18,044 nt of DNA from Kiritimatiellia bacterium (GCA_024405335.1 JAKSOX010000017.1:1-18044), one strand, 5' to 3'; positions 8,561-17,917 are shown, numbered from the stretch's first letter. The notes: generated by a model from the letters alone, not told the origin. A program made the numbers and translations.

Positions 8561-8575
8561 GGCGGCAAACGGCGG

Positions 8576-9664
8576 CTATCGGATGCGAACCGGCGCCCGG
8601 CGGCGCGCGGACGCGTAGACCGCGTCGATTATTTTCATGAGTTTGACGGCTTCGTCGGGCGCGTTGAGCGGTTTCTCGCGGCCCTGAAGCGTCTTGACGA
8701 AATTCTCCGCGGCGCGGATGCGGCCCATGGCCTCGTCCTTGGGAACGGCGAGCGCCTTGTCGGCGCGGGCGCCCTTCCCGTCCTGGAAATAGAGTTCGCA
8801 GACGTCTTCGGCCGTCTCGTCGCGGCCGTCCTCGCCGAAAAGCCGCCGCACGAGGCCGCCGGCCTTGGAACCCTGGAAGGTCACGCTCACCTCTTCGCGC
8901 TTGTTCATTTCCGCCCACGACGTGCGCAGGAACAGCGTGGCGCCGTTCTTGAACGTCACAAGTCCGTGCGCGGCGGATTCCACGTCGCAAACGCCGTCCT
9001 TGCGGTCCGGAATGCCCCACGGCCCCTTGAAACGCCGGTCGCCCATGAAATCGTCGTAGACGTTCGCGAGCGCCCACGCGGGCTCGGGGTAGTCCATGAA
9101 ATGGAGCGCGAGGTCGATCATGTGCAGCAGGTCGATCACGGGGCCGCCGCCGGAAAGCGCCTTGGTGGTGAACCAACCGCCGAAACCGGGAATGCCGGTG
9201 CGGCGGATCCACAGCGCCTGCGCGGAGTTTATCTTGCCGACCAGCCCCTTGTCGATCGCCTTTTTCATGGCGACGGCTTCCGGACGCGCGCGGTTGTTGA
9301 AGTCGAAAAGCAGCGTCTTGCCGGCGCGTTTCGCCGCCGCCGCCATCTGAGCCGCCTCGCGGGCGTTCAGGGCCGGCGGTTTTTCGCAGAACACGTGCAA
9401 TCCGGCCGCCAGCGCCTCAAGGACGAGCGGCTTGTGGAACTTGTTCGGCGTGATGACGCTCACGGCGTCCAAACGCTCCTTGCGGAGCATTTCGTCCACG
9501 GCGGGATAAACGCGCGGGACGCCAAACTTCTCGGCGCACGCGAGCGCGGCCTCGAGTTTGACGTCCGCCACGGCCGCCACCTCCGCGCCCGCCTTCTGGA
9601 AGCCGGGCACGTGGTAGTCGGCCATTCCTCCCGCACCGATGATGCCGATGCGGGGCTTTTTCAT
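8576..9664 (-). CDS. Gfo/Idh/MocA family NAD(P)-dependent oxidoreductase
   Basis: This 362-residue protein has the family's two-domain layout. The N-terminal Rossmann fold shows GIIGAGGMA (residues 7-15) for the dinucleotide, then ITPNKFH (71-77) and CEKPP (93-97), where the Lys of EKP is usually catalytic. The C-terminal alpha/beta domain carries GGGPVIDLLHMIDL, with the Asp and His expected in the active site. Family members oxidise or reduce sugars, inositols, sugar acids or related compounds; the substrate cannot be read from sequence. The start at 9664 is fixed by an ATGA overlap with the stop of the PotD-like gene and by AAGGCGGG just upstream, so the two are probably translationally coupled. 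That pairing is odd for a sugar enzyme and may mean that the binding protein captures something other than polyamine. Confidence 0.92.
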   Translation of the reverse strand: MKKPRIGIIGAGGMADYHVPGFQKAGAEVAAVADVKLEAALACAEKFGVPRVYPAVDEMLRKERLDAVSVITPNKFHKPLVLEALAAGLHVFCEKPPALNAREAAQMAAAAKRAGKTLLFDFNNRARPEAVAMKKAIDKGLVGKINSAQALWIRRTGIPGFGGWFTTKALSGGGPVIDLLHMIDLALHFMDYPEPAWALANVYDDFMGDRRFKGPWGIPDRKDGVCDVESAAHGLVTFKNGATLFLRTSWAEMNKREEVSVTFQGSKAGGLVRRLFGEDGRDETAEDVCELYFQDGKGARADKALAVPKDEAMGRIRAAENFVKTLQGREKPLNAPDEAVKLMKIIDAVYASARRRAPVRIR

Positions 9665-10719
9665 TCGCCCGCCTTGATTTTGTCCCAGGCGTTGATGTAC
9701 ATCTGGCGCACTTCGGGCTGGTCGTCGAAATCCTGCAGCACTTCGCCGCGCTTGAGCGTTTCGGCGTCCTGCGACACGTAGCCCTTGAGCTTGGGGTCGA
9801 GGATTTCCAGCGCGGGCTGCACCGGCATCGGCGCGTAGACGTATTCCATGTTCTCCTTGGCGATTTCGGGCTCGTACACGAAGTTGATGAACTGGTGCGC
9901 GAGATCGACCTGCTTGGAGTCGGAGGAGATCACCATTTCGTCGAACGCGATGGTGAAGCCCTCCTTCGGCAGCGAGAAGGCGACTTCGCCCTTTTCGTCG
10001 TCCATCAGAATCTGCATGGAGTCGGAGGAATATCCGTGGCCGACGAACCACTCGCCGGAGGCGACGGCCGTCTTGTACTGTTCGTTGTCGAACTTGGCGA
10101 TGTTTTCCTTCCACTTCAGCACCAGCGCCACCGCCTCGTCGATTTCCTTCTGGGAAGTCGAGTTGAGCGAATGGCCGAGGCACTTGAGCGCCGCGCCGAT
10201 CGTTTCGCGCATGTCGGAAAGCAGCGACATGCGGCCCTTGAGCGCCGGCGTCTCGAAGACGCGCCAGCTGTCCACGGGCGCGTCGCCGACCTTGTCCTTG
10301 CGGTAGGCGAAGCCGGTGTAGGTGACCATGTAGGGCACGTTGTATTTGAACGACGGGTCGAGAATGGACGACTCGTAGTCCTTGGAGAAATTCTTGCGGA
10401 CGTTCGGGAGTTTCGCGTGGTCCAGCGGAACGATCATGTTGTTCTTGGCCATCACGGGAATTTGGTAGGAACTGGGCATGAGAACGTCGTAGCCCGTGGA
10501 ACCGGCCTGCAGTTTGGCGTACATCGCTTCATTGGAGTCGAACGTGTCCACCACGACCTTGCAGTTGAACTTGGATTCGAATTTGGAGATGACTTCCGGC
10601 GCGATGTAGTCGCTCCAGGTGTAGACGTGCAACTCCGGCGTCGCGGGACCGCATCCCGCAAGGGCCGCCATTGCGCCAACCGCCATCCATCCGACCTTGT
10701 TTCTGATTTTGCTGTTCAT
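9661..10719 (-). CDS. potD: PotD-like periplasmic binding lipoprotein (spermidine/putrescine family)
   Basis: This 352-residue protein is about the usual PotD length. It begins with a lipoprotein signal with lipobox LAGC (Cys23), so it should be membrane-anchored. The mature part follows the PotD plan: VYTWSDYI at the start, MPSSYQIPVM, DMRETIGAALKCLGHSLNST, and near the C-terminus HQFINFVYEPEIAKENMEYVYAPMPV. By my alignment from memory with E. coli PotD, the acidic residues that hold the polyamine amines seem present, but the Trp residues of the aromatic box (W229, W255) are replaced by Tyr/Ala-type residues, so ligand specificity is uncertain. AAAGGA eight to nine bases before ATG 10719 supports the start. 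No potA, potB or potC is in the window; the downstream partner is a Gfo/Idh enzyme with an overlapping start. Confidence 0.85.
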   Translation of the reverse strand: MNSKIRNKVGWMAVGAMAALAGCGPATPELHVYTWSDYIAPEVISKFESKFNCKVVVDTFDSNEAMYAKLQAGSTGYDVLMPSSYQIPVMAKNNMIVPLDHAKLPNVRKNFSKDYESSILDPSFKYNVPYMVTYTGFAYRKDKVGDAPVDSWRVFETPALKGRMSLLSDMRETIGAALKCLGHSLNSTSQKEIDEAVALVLKWKENIAKFDNEQYKTAVASGEWFVGHGYSSDSMQILMDDEKGEVAFSLPKEGFTIAFDEMVISSDSKQVDLAHQFINFVYEPEIAKENMEYVYAPMPVQPALEILDPKLKGYVSQDAETLKRGEVLQDFDDQPEVRQMYINAWDKIKAGE

Positions 10720-10745
10720 GTTTCGGTTCCTTTCTTTTTCTTCTT

Positions 10746-10833
10746 GGGACGACACGCCCCCGTTCCTTTGTTTGCGAAATGGGGACGTCGCCGCCCCCGT
10801 TGGCTTCCAAATCGGGGACGACCCTCGTCCCCG
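10746..10833. repeat. Three related GC-rich palindromes between the antiporter and PotD-like genes
   Basis: Hairpin-forming units of the form GGGGACG...CGxCCCC occur at 10746-10760 (loop ACA, one mismatch), 10781-10798 (loop TCGC, one mismatch) and 10813-10833 (perfect nine-base-pair stem, loop CCC). They fill most of the 122-base gap 10720-10841. None is followed by a U-tract in the direction of transcription, so they may be REP-like elements, mRNA stabilisers or an attenuator separating expression of the two gene groups. Confidence 0.6.
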
Positions 10834-10841
10834 TCCAGAAA

Positions 10842-12881
10842 TCATGAAAGTTTCGGAGCCAGCGCGCGCATGCACGCTTCGACGCGCCTCGATTCCTCGG
10901 GCGTGATCACGCCGTCGCGCGCGACCTCTTCGAGCACCGCGAGGAATTCCTCCTGGCCGTCCACGCCCTTGAGCATTTCCTGGAGTTCTCGGACTTCCTG
11001 AAGGTCGATTTTCCCGTCGAAGAGCATGCGCTTGGACACGCGGGCGACGGACGCGGCGAGCGCGCGGTTGGAAACCGTGTCGGCAAGACGCGCGAAGACG
11101 TCGGGCACGGACATGTCGGAAATCCGCCTTCCGAACAGAACCTGCATCGCGAACAGCGTGAAGAGCATCAACGTGACGGCGATCGGCAGCGCGACCCACG
11201 GCGACTTCACGAACGGCGCCACAAGGTAGGCGACGAAGGACACGGCCGCGACAGTGAGCGCGTACGGCAACTGCGTGCTCACGTGGACCACGTGGTTGCA
11301 CTGGGCGCCGGCGGAGGCCATGATCGTGGTGTCGGAAATCGGCGAGCAGTGGTCGCCGCACACGGCGCCGGCCATGCAGGCGGAGACGGCGATGATCGTC
11401 ATGTCGCTGCCGGGGATGGCGGCGAGGACGATCGGGATGAGGATGCCGAACGTGCCCCAGCTCGTGCCGGTGGAGAACGCGAGCACCACGGCGATCACGA
11501 AGATGATCGCGGGCAGGAAGGCCCTGAGGCCGGCGGCCGGGCCGTTGATGAGGTCGGAAATGAACACCTTCGCGCCGAGCGAATCGGTCATGCCCTTGAG
11601 CGTCCACGCGCAGCAGAGGATCATGATCGCGGGCACCATCGCCTTGAACCCTTCAGGGAAGGCGTCCATGCAGTCGCGGAAGGAAATCACGCGGCGGCAG
11701 AGGTAGAAGACCACGGCGAACACGAGCGACACGATCGAGCCGAGCACCAGGCCCACCGAGGCGTCGGAATCGGAGAACGCCTTGACGAATCCGGGGTTGT
11801 CCTCGCCGAAAAAGCCGCCGGAATAGATCATGCCCACGATGCAGGCGAACACCAGGAACACCACCGGAATGACGAGGTCGCACACGCGGCCGCGCGCGTT
11901 GCAGCGGAGCTGCTCCGTGGCCTCCTCCAGCGCGCCGAGATCCGGCAGGCCGGCGATCGTTGCCTCTTCGTGCTTGAGCATCGGGCCGAAGTCGAACCTC
12001 GCGATCGCCACGAAAAACATCGTCACGATCGTGAGAATCGCGTAGAAGTTGAATGGAATCGCGTTGATGAACAGCGAGAACCCGCTCTCGGCGCCGGCGC
12101 CTTTGGCGAAACCGGCCACGGCCGCCGCCCACGACGAAATCGGCGCGATGATGCAAATCGGCGCCGCCGTGGAGTCGATGAGGTAGGAAAGCTTCGCGCG
12201 CGAAACGCGCTTCGCGTTCGTGACGGGACGCATCACGCTGCCCACCGTGAGGCAGTTGAAGTAGTCGTCCACGAAAATGAGCACGCCCAGCACGATCGTG
12301 GCGATCTGCGCGCCGACGCGGCTTTTCACGTGCGTCTGCGCCCACTTGCCGAACGCCGCCGAGGCGCCCGTCTTGTTCATCATCGCCACCAGCGCGCCGA
12401 GCAGCACCAGGAAGATGAGAATGCCGATGTTGTAGGCGTCCGCGATGGAAGTCACGAACCCGTCCTTCATCACGTGGTTGATGGATCCCTCGAACTTGCC
12501 GAGGAACCCGGCCGCCTTCGCCGAATACAGGACGCCGCCCGAAACGATGCCGATGAAGAGCGACGAGTACACCTCCTTCGTGACGAGCGCGAGGAAGATC
12601 GCCAGCAGGGGCGGAAAGATCGCCCACCAGGAGCCGAAGAACGGATTGACCGTGCGCACCGTCTTGAGCGCGGCGGCCTCGTGTTCCTTGAACGACTTGT
12701 CGTTCTGGACGTTGTCGGCGTAGGCGTCGACGTAGTCCTTGGCGCCTTTGACGCCGTCCTTTTCGGCGACTTCGGCGAGATTGTAGACGACGGCGTCTTC
12801 GCCCTCGCCCACGGTGACGTTTTCGGCCGGCGCGAGAAACGCGGACGCGGCCACGGCGGCGATCAACAGCATTTTTTTCAT
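10842..12881 (-). CDS. NhaC-family antiporter with N-terminal extension and TerB/EF-hand-like C-terminal tail
   Basis: The 679-residue polytopic membrane protein belongs to the NhaC/Na_H_antiporter family. Family phrases include LIFVDDYFNCLTVGSVMRP, STAAPICIIAPISSWAAAV and GDHCSPISDTTIMAS. Family members exchange Na+ with H+ or organic solutes. Two additions stand out. Residues 1-18 look like a signal peptide, followed by about 60 hydrophilic residues before the first hydrophobic segment near 84. Residues about 587-679 form a charged soluble tail with FDGKIDLQE (621-629) and RDGVITPEE (655-663). The ATG at 12881 overlaps the ATPase stop as ATGA, with GAGGAG six bases upstream. A related tail sits on the neighbouring ATPase. 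The transported solute is not readable; coupling to amino-acid uptake is suggested by position only. Confidence 0.88.
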   Translation of the reverse strand: MKKMLLIAAVAASAFLAPAENVTVGEGEDAVVYNLAEVAEKDGVKGAKDYVDAYADNVQNDKSFKEHEAAALKTVRTVNPFFGSWWAIFPPLLAIFLALVTKEVYSSLFIGIVSGGVLYSAKAAGFLGKFEGSINHVMKDGFVTSIADAYNIGILIFLVLLGALVAMMNKTGASAAFGKWAQTHVKSRVGAQIATIVLGVLIFVDDYFNCLTVGSVMRPVTNAKRVSRAKLSYLIDSTAAPICIIAPISSWAAAVAGFAKGAGAESGFSLFINAIPFNFYAILTIVTMFFVAIARFDFGPMLKHEEATIAGLPDLGALEEATEQLRCNARGRVCDLVIPVVFLVFACIVGMIYSGGFFGEDNPGFVKAFSDSDASVGLVLGSIVSLVFAVVFYLCRRVISFRDCMDAFPEGFKAMVPAIMILCCAWTLKGMTDSLGAKVFISDLINGPAAGLRAFLPAIIFVIAVVLAFSTGTSWGTFGILIPIVLAAIPGSDMTIIAVSACMAGAVCGDHCSPISDTTIMASAGAQCNHVVHVSTQLPYALTVAAVSFVAYLVAPFVKSPWVALPIAVTLMLFTLFAMQVLFGRRISDMSVPDVFARLADTVSNRALAASVARVSKRMLFDGKIDLQEVRELQEMLKGVDGQEEFLAVLEEVARDGVITPEESRRVEACMRALAPKLS

Positions 12882-13819
12882 TTTACGCTCCTCATAAACA
12901 TGGCGATTGCATCGGACTCTTCTTTGGAAATCTTCCCGTCGGCCAACGCGCCTTCGAGCACGACCCGCAAGGCGGCCATCTCCCTCGACCCTCCGCCAAA
13001 CCGCGAAATGGCGTCGAGCATCCGCTTGGCCTCGGCGGCGTCGACCTCGCCGTCCGCCAGCATCTCGTCGCGCGCGCCGACGATTTCGACCTTGGAAAGG
13101 AACTCCTTGAGGCGTTCGCACTTGGGATTGCCGAAGATTTCCTGCGGCGTCCCCTCCTCGGCGATGCGCCCGCCTTCGAGAAAGAGCACGCGGCTCGCCA
13201 CGTCGCGCGCGAAGCGCATTTCGTGGGTCACCACCACCATCGTCATGCCGTTTTTGGCGAGCGCCTTCATCACGTCCAGCACTTCCCCGATCATCTCGGG
13301 GTCGAGCGCCGAGGTCGGCTCGTCGAAGAGCATCACCTTCGGCTCCATCGCCAGCGACCGCACGATCGCGACGCGCTGCTTCTGCCCGCCGGAAAGCTGC
13401 TGCGGATACGCCTTGGCCTTGTCGGCGAGGCCCACGCGCGTGAGCAGTTCCATCGCCTTCTTCTCCGCCTGGGCGCGCGGCACGCCGCGCACGAGCCGCG
13501 GAGCCATGGTCACGTTGTCCAGAATCGTCAGGTGCGGAAAGAGGTTGAAGTGCTGGAACACCATGCCCATTTCGCTGCGCACGCGGTTTTTGTCCGCCTC
13601 GCCGGCCGCGACGATGTCGATGCCGTCGAAGACGATCGACCCCTCGGTTGGCTGTTCCAGCAGGTTCATGCAGCGCAAAAACGTCGATTTGCCGCCGCCG
13701 GACGGGCCGATCATCACGACGACCTCGCCCTTCTTGATTTCCGTGGAAAGCCCCTTCAGGACCTCCAACTTGCCGAAGCTCTTCTTGAGCCCCTCGATTT
13801 TCAGCAGCGTTTCAGCCAT
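12878..13819 (-). CDS. Polar amino-acid ABC transporter ATPase with C-terminal extension
   Basis: This 313-residue protein is a GlnQ/HisP-type ATPase that powers the adjacent permease. Visible motifs are Walker A GPSGGGKST (38-46, with Gly where Ser is commonest), Q-loop VFQHFNLFP, signature LSGGQKQR, Walker B VMLFDEPTSALD and switch His in VVTHEM. The standard domain ends near residue 243 (ERLKEFLSKVE), the usual family length. The remaining 70 residues are extra and contain ADGEVDAAE (255-263) and ADGKISKEE (293-301), two DG-x-[IV]-x(3)-E repeats separated by 38 residues. The tail resembles that of the antiporter encoded immediately downstream. The ATG at 13819 has GGGAAGG about eight bases upstream; the gene follows the fused permease by 36 bases. 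The tail could be regulatory or an interaction surface; this is inference. Confidence 0.95.
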   Translation of the reverse strand: MAETLLKIEGLKKSFGKLEVLKGLSTEIKKGEVVVMIGPSGGGKSTFLRCMNLLEQPTEGSIVFDGIDIVAAGEADKNRVRSEMGMVFQHFNLFPHLTILDNVTMAPRLVRGVPRAQAEKKAMELLTRVGLADKAKAYPQQLSGGQKQRVAIVRSLAMEPKVMLFDEPTSALDPEMIGEVLDVMKALAKNGMTMVVVTHEMRFARDVASRVLFLEGGRIAEEGTPQEIFGNPKCERLKEFLSKVEIVGARDEMLADGEVDAAEAKRMLDAISRFGGGSREMAALRVVLEGALADGKISKEESDAIAMFMRSVK

Positions 13820-13855
13820 GTCCCGAACCTTCCCCGCAATGCGTTTGCCCTTCGA

Positions 13856-15358
13856 TCACGAATCGTTGTGCACGGGATCCGCGCCCGTGTTCCGCAGATA
13901 GCGCTCGAGTTTTCCGAGCAGCCAGGTGAACGTCACCACCAGCACGAGGTACACCGCCGCCACCGTGAGGTACGGCAGATACACGGAATACGTCTGCGAG
14001 CGGATGATGTCGCCGCCTTTGGCGAGGTCGATGAGCGCGATGTAGCCCACGATGGACGTGTCCTTCATCAGCACGATGAACTCGTTGCCGAGCGCGGGCA
14101 GCACGTTCCGCACTGCCTGCGGCAGGATGATGCGCAGCATCGTCTGCCAGTAGCCGAGGCCCAGCGCGCGGCCGGCCTCCATCTGGCCGGGGTCGATCGA
14201 GGTGATGCCGGCGCGCAGGATTTCCGCCTGGTAGGCGCCCGAATTGATGCCGAACGCGAGAATCGCGATCAGTTCCTTGGACTCGACGGACCGGAGGATG
14301 ATGTAGTAGGTGATGAGCAGCTGCACCACCATCGGGGTGCCGCGGACGATCGTGAGATACGTTTTCGACAGCGCGTTCAAAACGGGGAAGTACCCGTATT
14401 TGTCGTGGCTCGAACGGACCACGGCGACCAGGAAGCCGACCAGCAGCCCGAGCACGATGGCGCTGAACGCGACCTCGATCGTGACGCCGAGGCCGCGCAC
14501 CAGATACGCGCCGCGCACCGAGCCGTCCGCGCTGGGCTTGAGGAAGCACAGGTAGAAATCGTCGCACACCGCATCCCAGAACTTCGCGATCGCGCCCTTC
14601 TCGGCGGGCTTCTCGACGGCCGGCGCGCCCTCCTTCAGCTTGTCGCTCTCGGCCTTGTAGTCCGCCGCCCACTTCGCGAGGCGGCCGTCCGCCCGGGCGG
14701 CCGCGATCACCTCGTTCACCGCCGCGAGCAGCTCGGCCTGGCCCTTGGCCACCGCGATGGCGTACTCCTCGGAGGAGATGAAATCGGAAAGCGCCAGATC
14801 GTCGTTGCCCTTGACGCAGTTCTTCGCTGGATCGACGTCCGCGATGACGAACGCGCAACGCCCCGCGAGCATCGCGGCACACGCCTCGGCCGACGTTTTG
14901 AAGCGCTCCGGCTCCTGCTTGAGCTGCTCGAGCACGTAGTTTTCGGAGGTCGTGCCGCTTTGGACGCCGATCTTTTCGCCCTTGAGCTGGGCGGCGCCCT
15001 TGTACGGGTTCGCCTTCCTGTAGACCACCACGATGCCCGTCTTGACGTACGGAATCGAAAAGTCGACGTTTTTCTTGCGGTCCTCGGTGATCGTGATGCC
15101 GGAGGCCGCAAGCTGCGCCTTGCCCGAAACCACGGCCGGAATGACCGAATCGAAATCCATGTTTTCGACCCGGAATTCGCGCCCGAGCTTCTGCGCGACC
15201 GCGCGGGAAAGCTCCACGTCGATGCCTACGACTTCCTGCCCGCGCAAAAACTCGTACGGCGGAAACGTCGCCTCCGTCGCCATCGTCAGCGAGTCCGCGC
15301 CCCGCGCAAGGCAGAGCGAGAACGCGGCGGCGAGGACGGCGACAAGCGGCTTGTTCAT
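13856..15358 (-). CDS. Amino-acid-binding protein fused to ABC permease (SBP-HisM type)
   Basis: The 500-residue protein has a Sec signal peptide (MNKPLVAVLAAAFSLCLA), a family-3 solute-binding domain at about residues 24-245, an Ala/Pro/Lys linker (about 246-290) and a polar amino-acid permease domain to the end. The binding domain shows TEATFPPYEF, GITITEDRKKNVDFSIPY (Arg for the ligand carboxylate) and ADVDPA. The permease shows the EAA loop that contacts the ATPase, EAGRALGLGYWQTMLRIILP, near 391, and NEFIVLMKDTS. It probably forms a homodimer with two tethered binding domains. The binding domain is about 70% identical, by hand alignment without gaps, to the separate lipoprotein encoded just upstream. 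An alternative GTG start at 15373 would add five residues and sit four bases after the upstream stop. The ligand is probably a polar or basic amino acid. Confidence 0.93.
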   Translation of the reverse strand: MNKPLVAVLAAAFSLCLARGADSLTMATEATFPPYEFLRGQEVVGIDVELSRAVAQKLGREFRVENMDFDSVIPAVVSGKAQLAASGITITEDRKKNVDFSIPYVKTGIVVVYRKANPYKGAAQLKGEKIGVQSGTTSENYVLEQLKQEPERFKTSAEACAAMLAGRCAFVIADVDPAKNCVKGNDDLALSDFISSEEYAIAVAKGQAELLAAVNEVIAAARADGRLAKWAADYKAESDKLKEGAPAVEKPAEKGAIAKFWDAVCDDFYLCFLKPSADGSVRGAYLVRGLGVTIEVAFSAIVLGLLVGFLVAVVRSSHDKYGYFPVLNALSKTYLTIVRGTPMVVQLLITYYIILRSVESKELIAILAFGINSGAYQAEILRAGITSIDPGQMEAGRALGLGYWQTMLRIILPQAVRNVLPALGNEFIVLMKDTSIVGYIALIDLAKGGDIIRSQTYSVYLPYLTVAAVYLVLVVTFTWLLGKLERYLRNTGADPVHNDS

Positions 15359-15377
15359 CGTGATGGCGCGCACGGGC

Positions 15378-16136
15378 TTACTTTTCCTTCAGCTTGTCGC
15401 TCTCTTCGGTGAACTGCTGGACCCACTTTTCGAGCTGGCCGTTCGCCTTCAGTTCGGCGATCGTGTCGTCGATGGTCTTGAGCAGCTCGGGCTGGCCTTT
15501 CTTGATGGCCACCGCGTACTCCTCGGACGTGATGAAGTCGGAAAGCGCGAGGTCGGACTCGCCTTTCACGCAGTTCTTGGCGGGGTCGACGTCCGCAATC
15601 ACGAAATCGACGCGGCCGGACTTGAGCGCCGCGACGGCCTCGGCCGGCGACTTGGAGCGCTCCGGCTCCTTCTTGAGCTGCTCGAGCACGTAGTTTTCGG
15701 AAGTCGTGCCGCCCTGCACGCCGATCCGCTTGTCCTTGAGCTGCGCGACGTCCTTGAACGGATTGTCCTTCTTGTAGATCACCACGATGCCCGTTTTGAC
15801 GTAGGGAATCGAGAAGTCGACGTTTTTCTTGCGGTCCTCGGTGACCGTGATGCCGGCCGCGCCGACGTCGGCCTTGCCGCTGATGACGGCGGGTATCACG
15901 GAATCGAAGTCGACCGTTTCGGCCTGGAACGGACGGCCGAGCTTCTGCGCGACCGCGCGGCAGATTTCCACGTCGATGCCCACGATTTCCTGCCCGCGGA
16001 GGAATTCGTAGGGCGGGAAAGTCGCCTCCGTGATCATCCGCAGCGGCTTGGCCGCGGCGGCCTCGCCGTCCGCCTTCTTGTCGCATCCCGCAAACGCCAG
16101 CGCGCACGCGCCGAGCACCAACGTCAATTTCCTCAT
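15378..16136 (-). CDS. Amino-acid-binding lipoprotein of polar amino-acid ABC transporter
   Basis: This 252-residue protein starts with a lipoprotein signal (MRKLTLVLGACALAFAGC, Cys18), so it is expected to be lipid-anchored facing the periplasm. The rest is a family-3 solute-binding fold with TEATFPPYEF, GITVTEDRKKNVDFSIPY, GTTSENYVLEQL and ADVDPAKNCV. It should deliver a polar, possibly basic, amino acid to the permease encoded next. It closely resembles the binding domain fused to that permease, which points to tandem duplication. The start at 16136 has AGGA eight bases upstream; an ATG at 16145 is in frame but has its AGG directly adjacent. It is the first gene of the transport operon, behind the groEL terminator and with a putative extended -10 about 38 bases upstream. 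Confidence 0.93.
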   Translation of the reverse strand: MRKLTLVLGACALAFAGCDKKADGEAAAAKPLRMITEATFPPYEFLRGQEIVGIDVEICRAVAQKLGRPFQAETVDFDSVIPAVISGKADVGAAGITVTEDRKKNVDFSIPYVKTGIVVIYKKDNPFKDVAQLKDKRIGVQGGTTSENYVLEQLKKEPERSKSPAEAVAALKSGRVDFVIADVDPAKNCVKGESDLALSDFITSEEYAVAIKKGQPELLKTIDDTIAELKANGQLEKWVQQFTEESDKLKEK

Positions 16137-16173
16137 GTGTCCCATCCTGTCTTTGTTGTTGTTTGAGCCGCGA

Positions 16174-16183
16174 ATTTTACCAC
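16174..16183 (-). promoter_or_regulatory. Putative extended -10 promoter element of the amino-acid transport operon
   Basis: GTGGTAAAAT (16183-16174) lies about 38 bases before the ATG at 16136 and just after the groEL terminator. The same ten bases form the -10 region of the glycoside hydrolase gene at 5597-5588. The -35 position holds only a weak TTCTCT at 17-base spacing, so an extended -10 mode is suggested. Confidence 0.45.
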
Positions 16184-16203
16184 GTCGCGAAGAAAAAGAG
16201 AAG

Positions 16204-16234
16204 AAAAAAGAAGGAACCGCGCCGCGGTTCCTTC
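16204..16234 (-). terminator. Intrinsic terminator of groEL
   Basis: In the RNA direction GAAGGAACCGC, loop GGC and GCGGTTCCTTC form a perfect 11-base-pair stem (16234-16210), directly followed by TTTTTT (16209-16204) and more pyrimidines. It begins 27 bases after the groEL stop. This separates groEL transcription from the transport operon. Confidence 0.92.
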
Positions 16235-16260
16235 CTTTTCGTTTCATGCAAGCGCGCGGC

Positions 16261-17895
<1,635 letters not shown>

Positions 17896-17917
17896 GATGC
17901 TTTTCTGCCTTTCGTTT

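Noticed and set aside
6944..9781. Long plus-strand open frame opposite the DUF6057-like and Gfo/Idh genes.
   Set aside because: Same compositional shadow effect; low-complexity Arg/His-rich translation and no recognisable motif, while the minus strand has clear families.
10720..11607. Reading the PotD-like gene as part of a longer 648-codon frame.
   Set aside because: The extra part is out of frame with, and antagonistic to, the antiporter gene on the same strand; the lipoprotein signal and ribosome binding site fix the start at 10719.
11283..15412. Overlapping long plus-strand open frames opposite the antiporter, ATPase and fused permease.
   Set aside because: His/Asp/Arg-rich translations mirror the coding strand; no start context or domain supports them.
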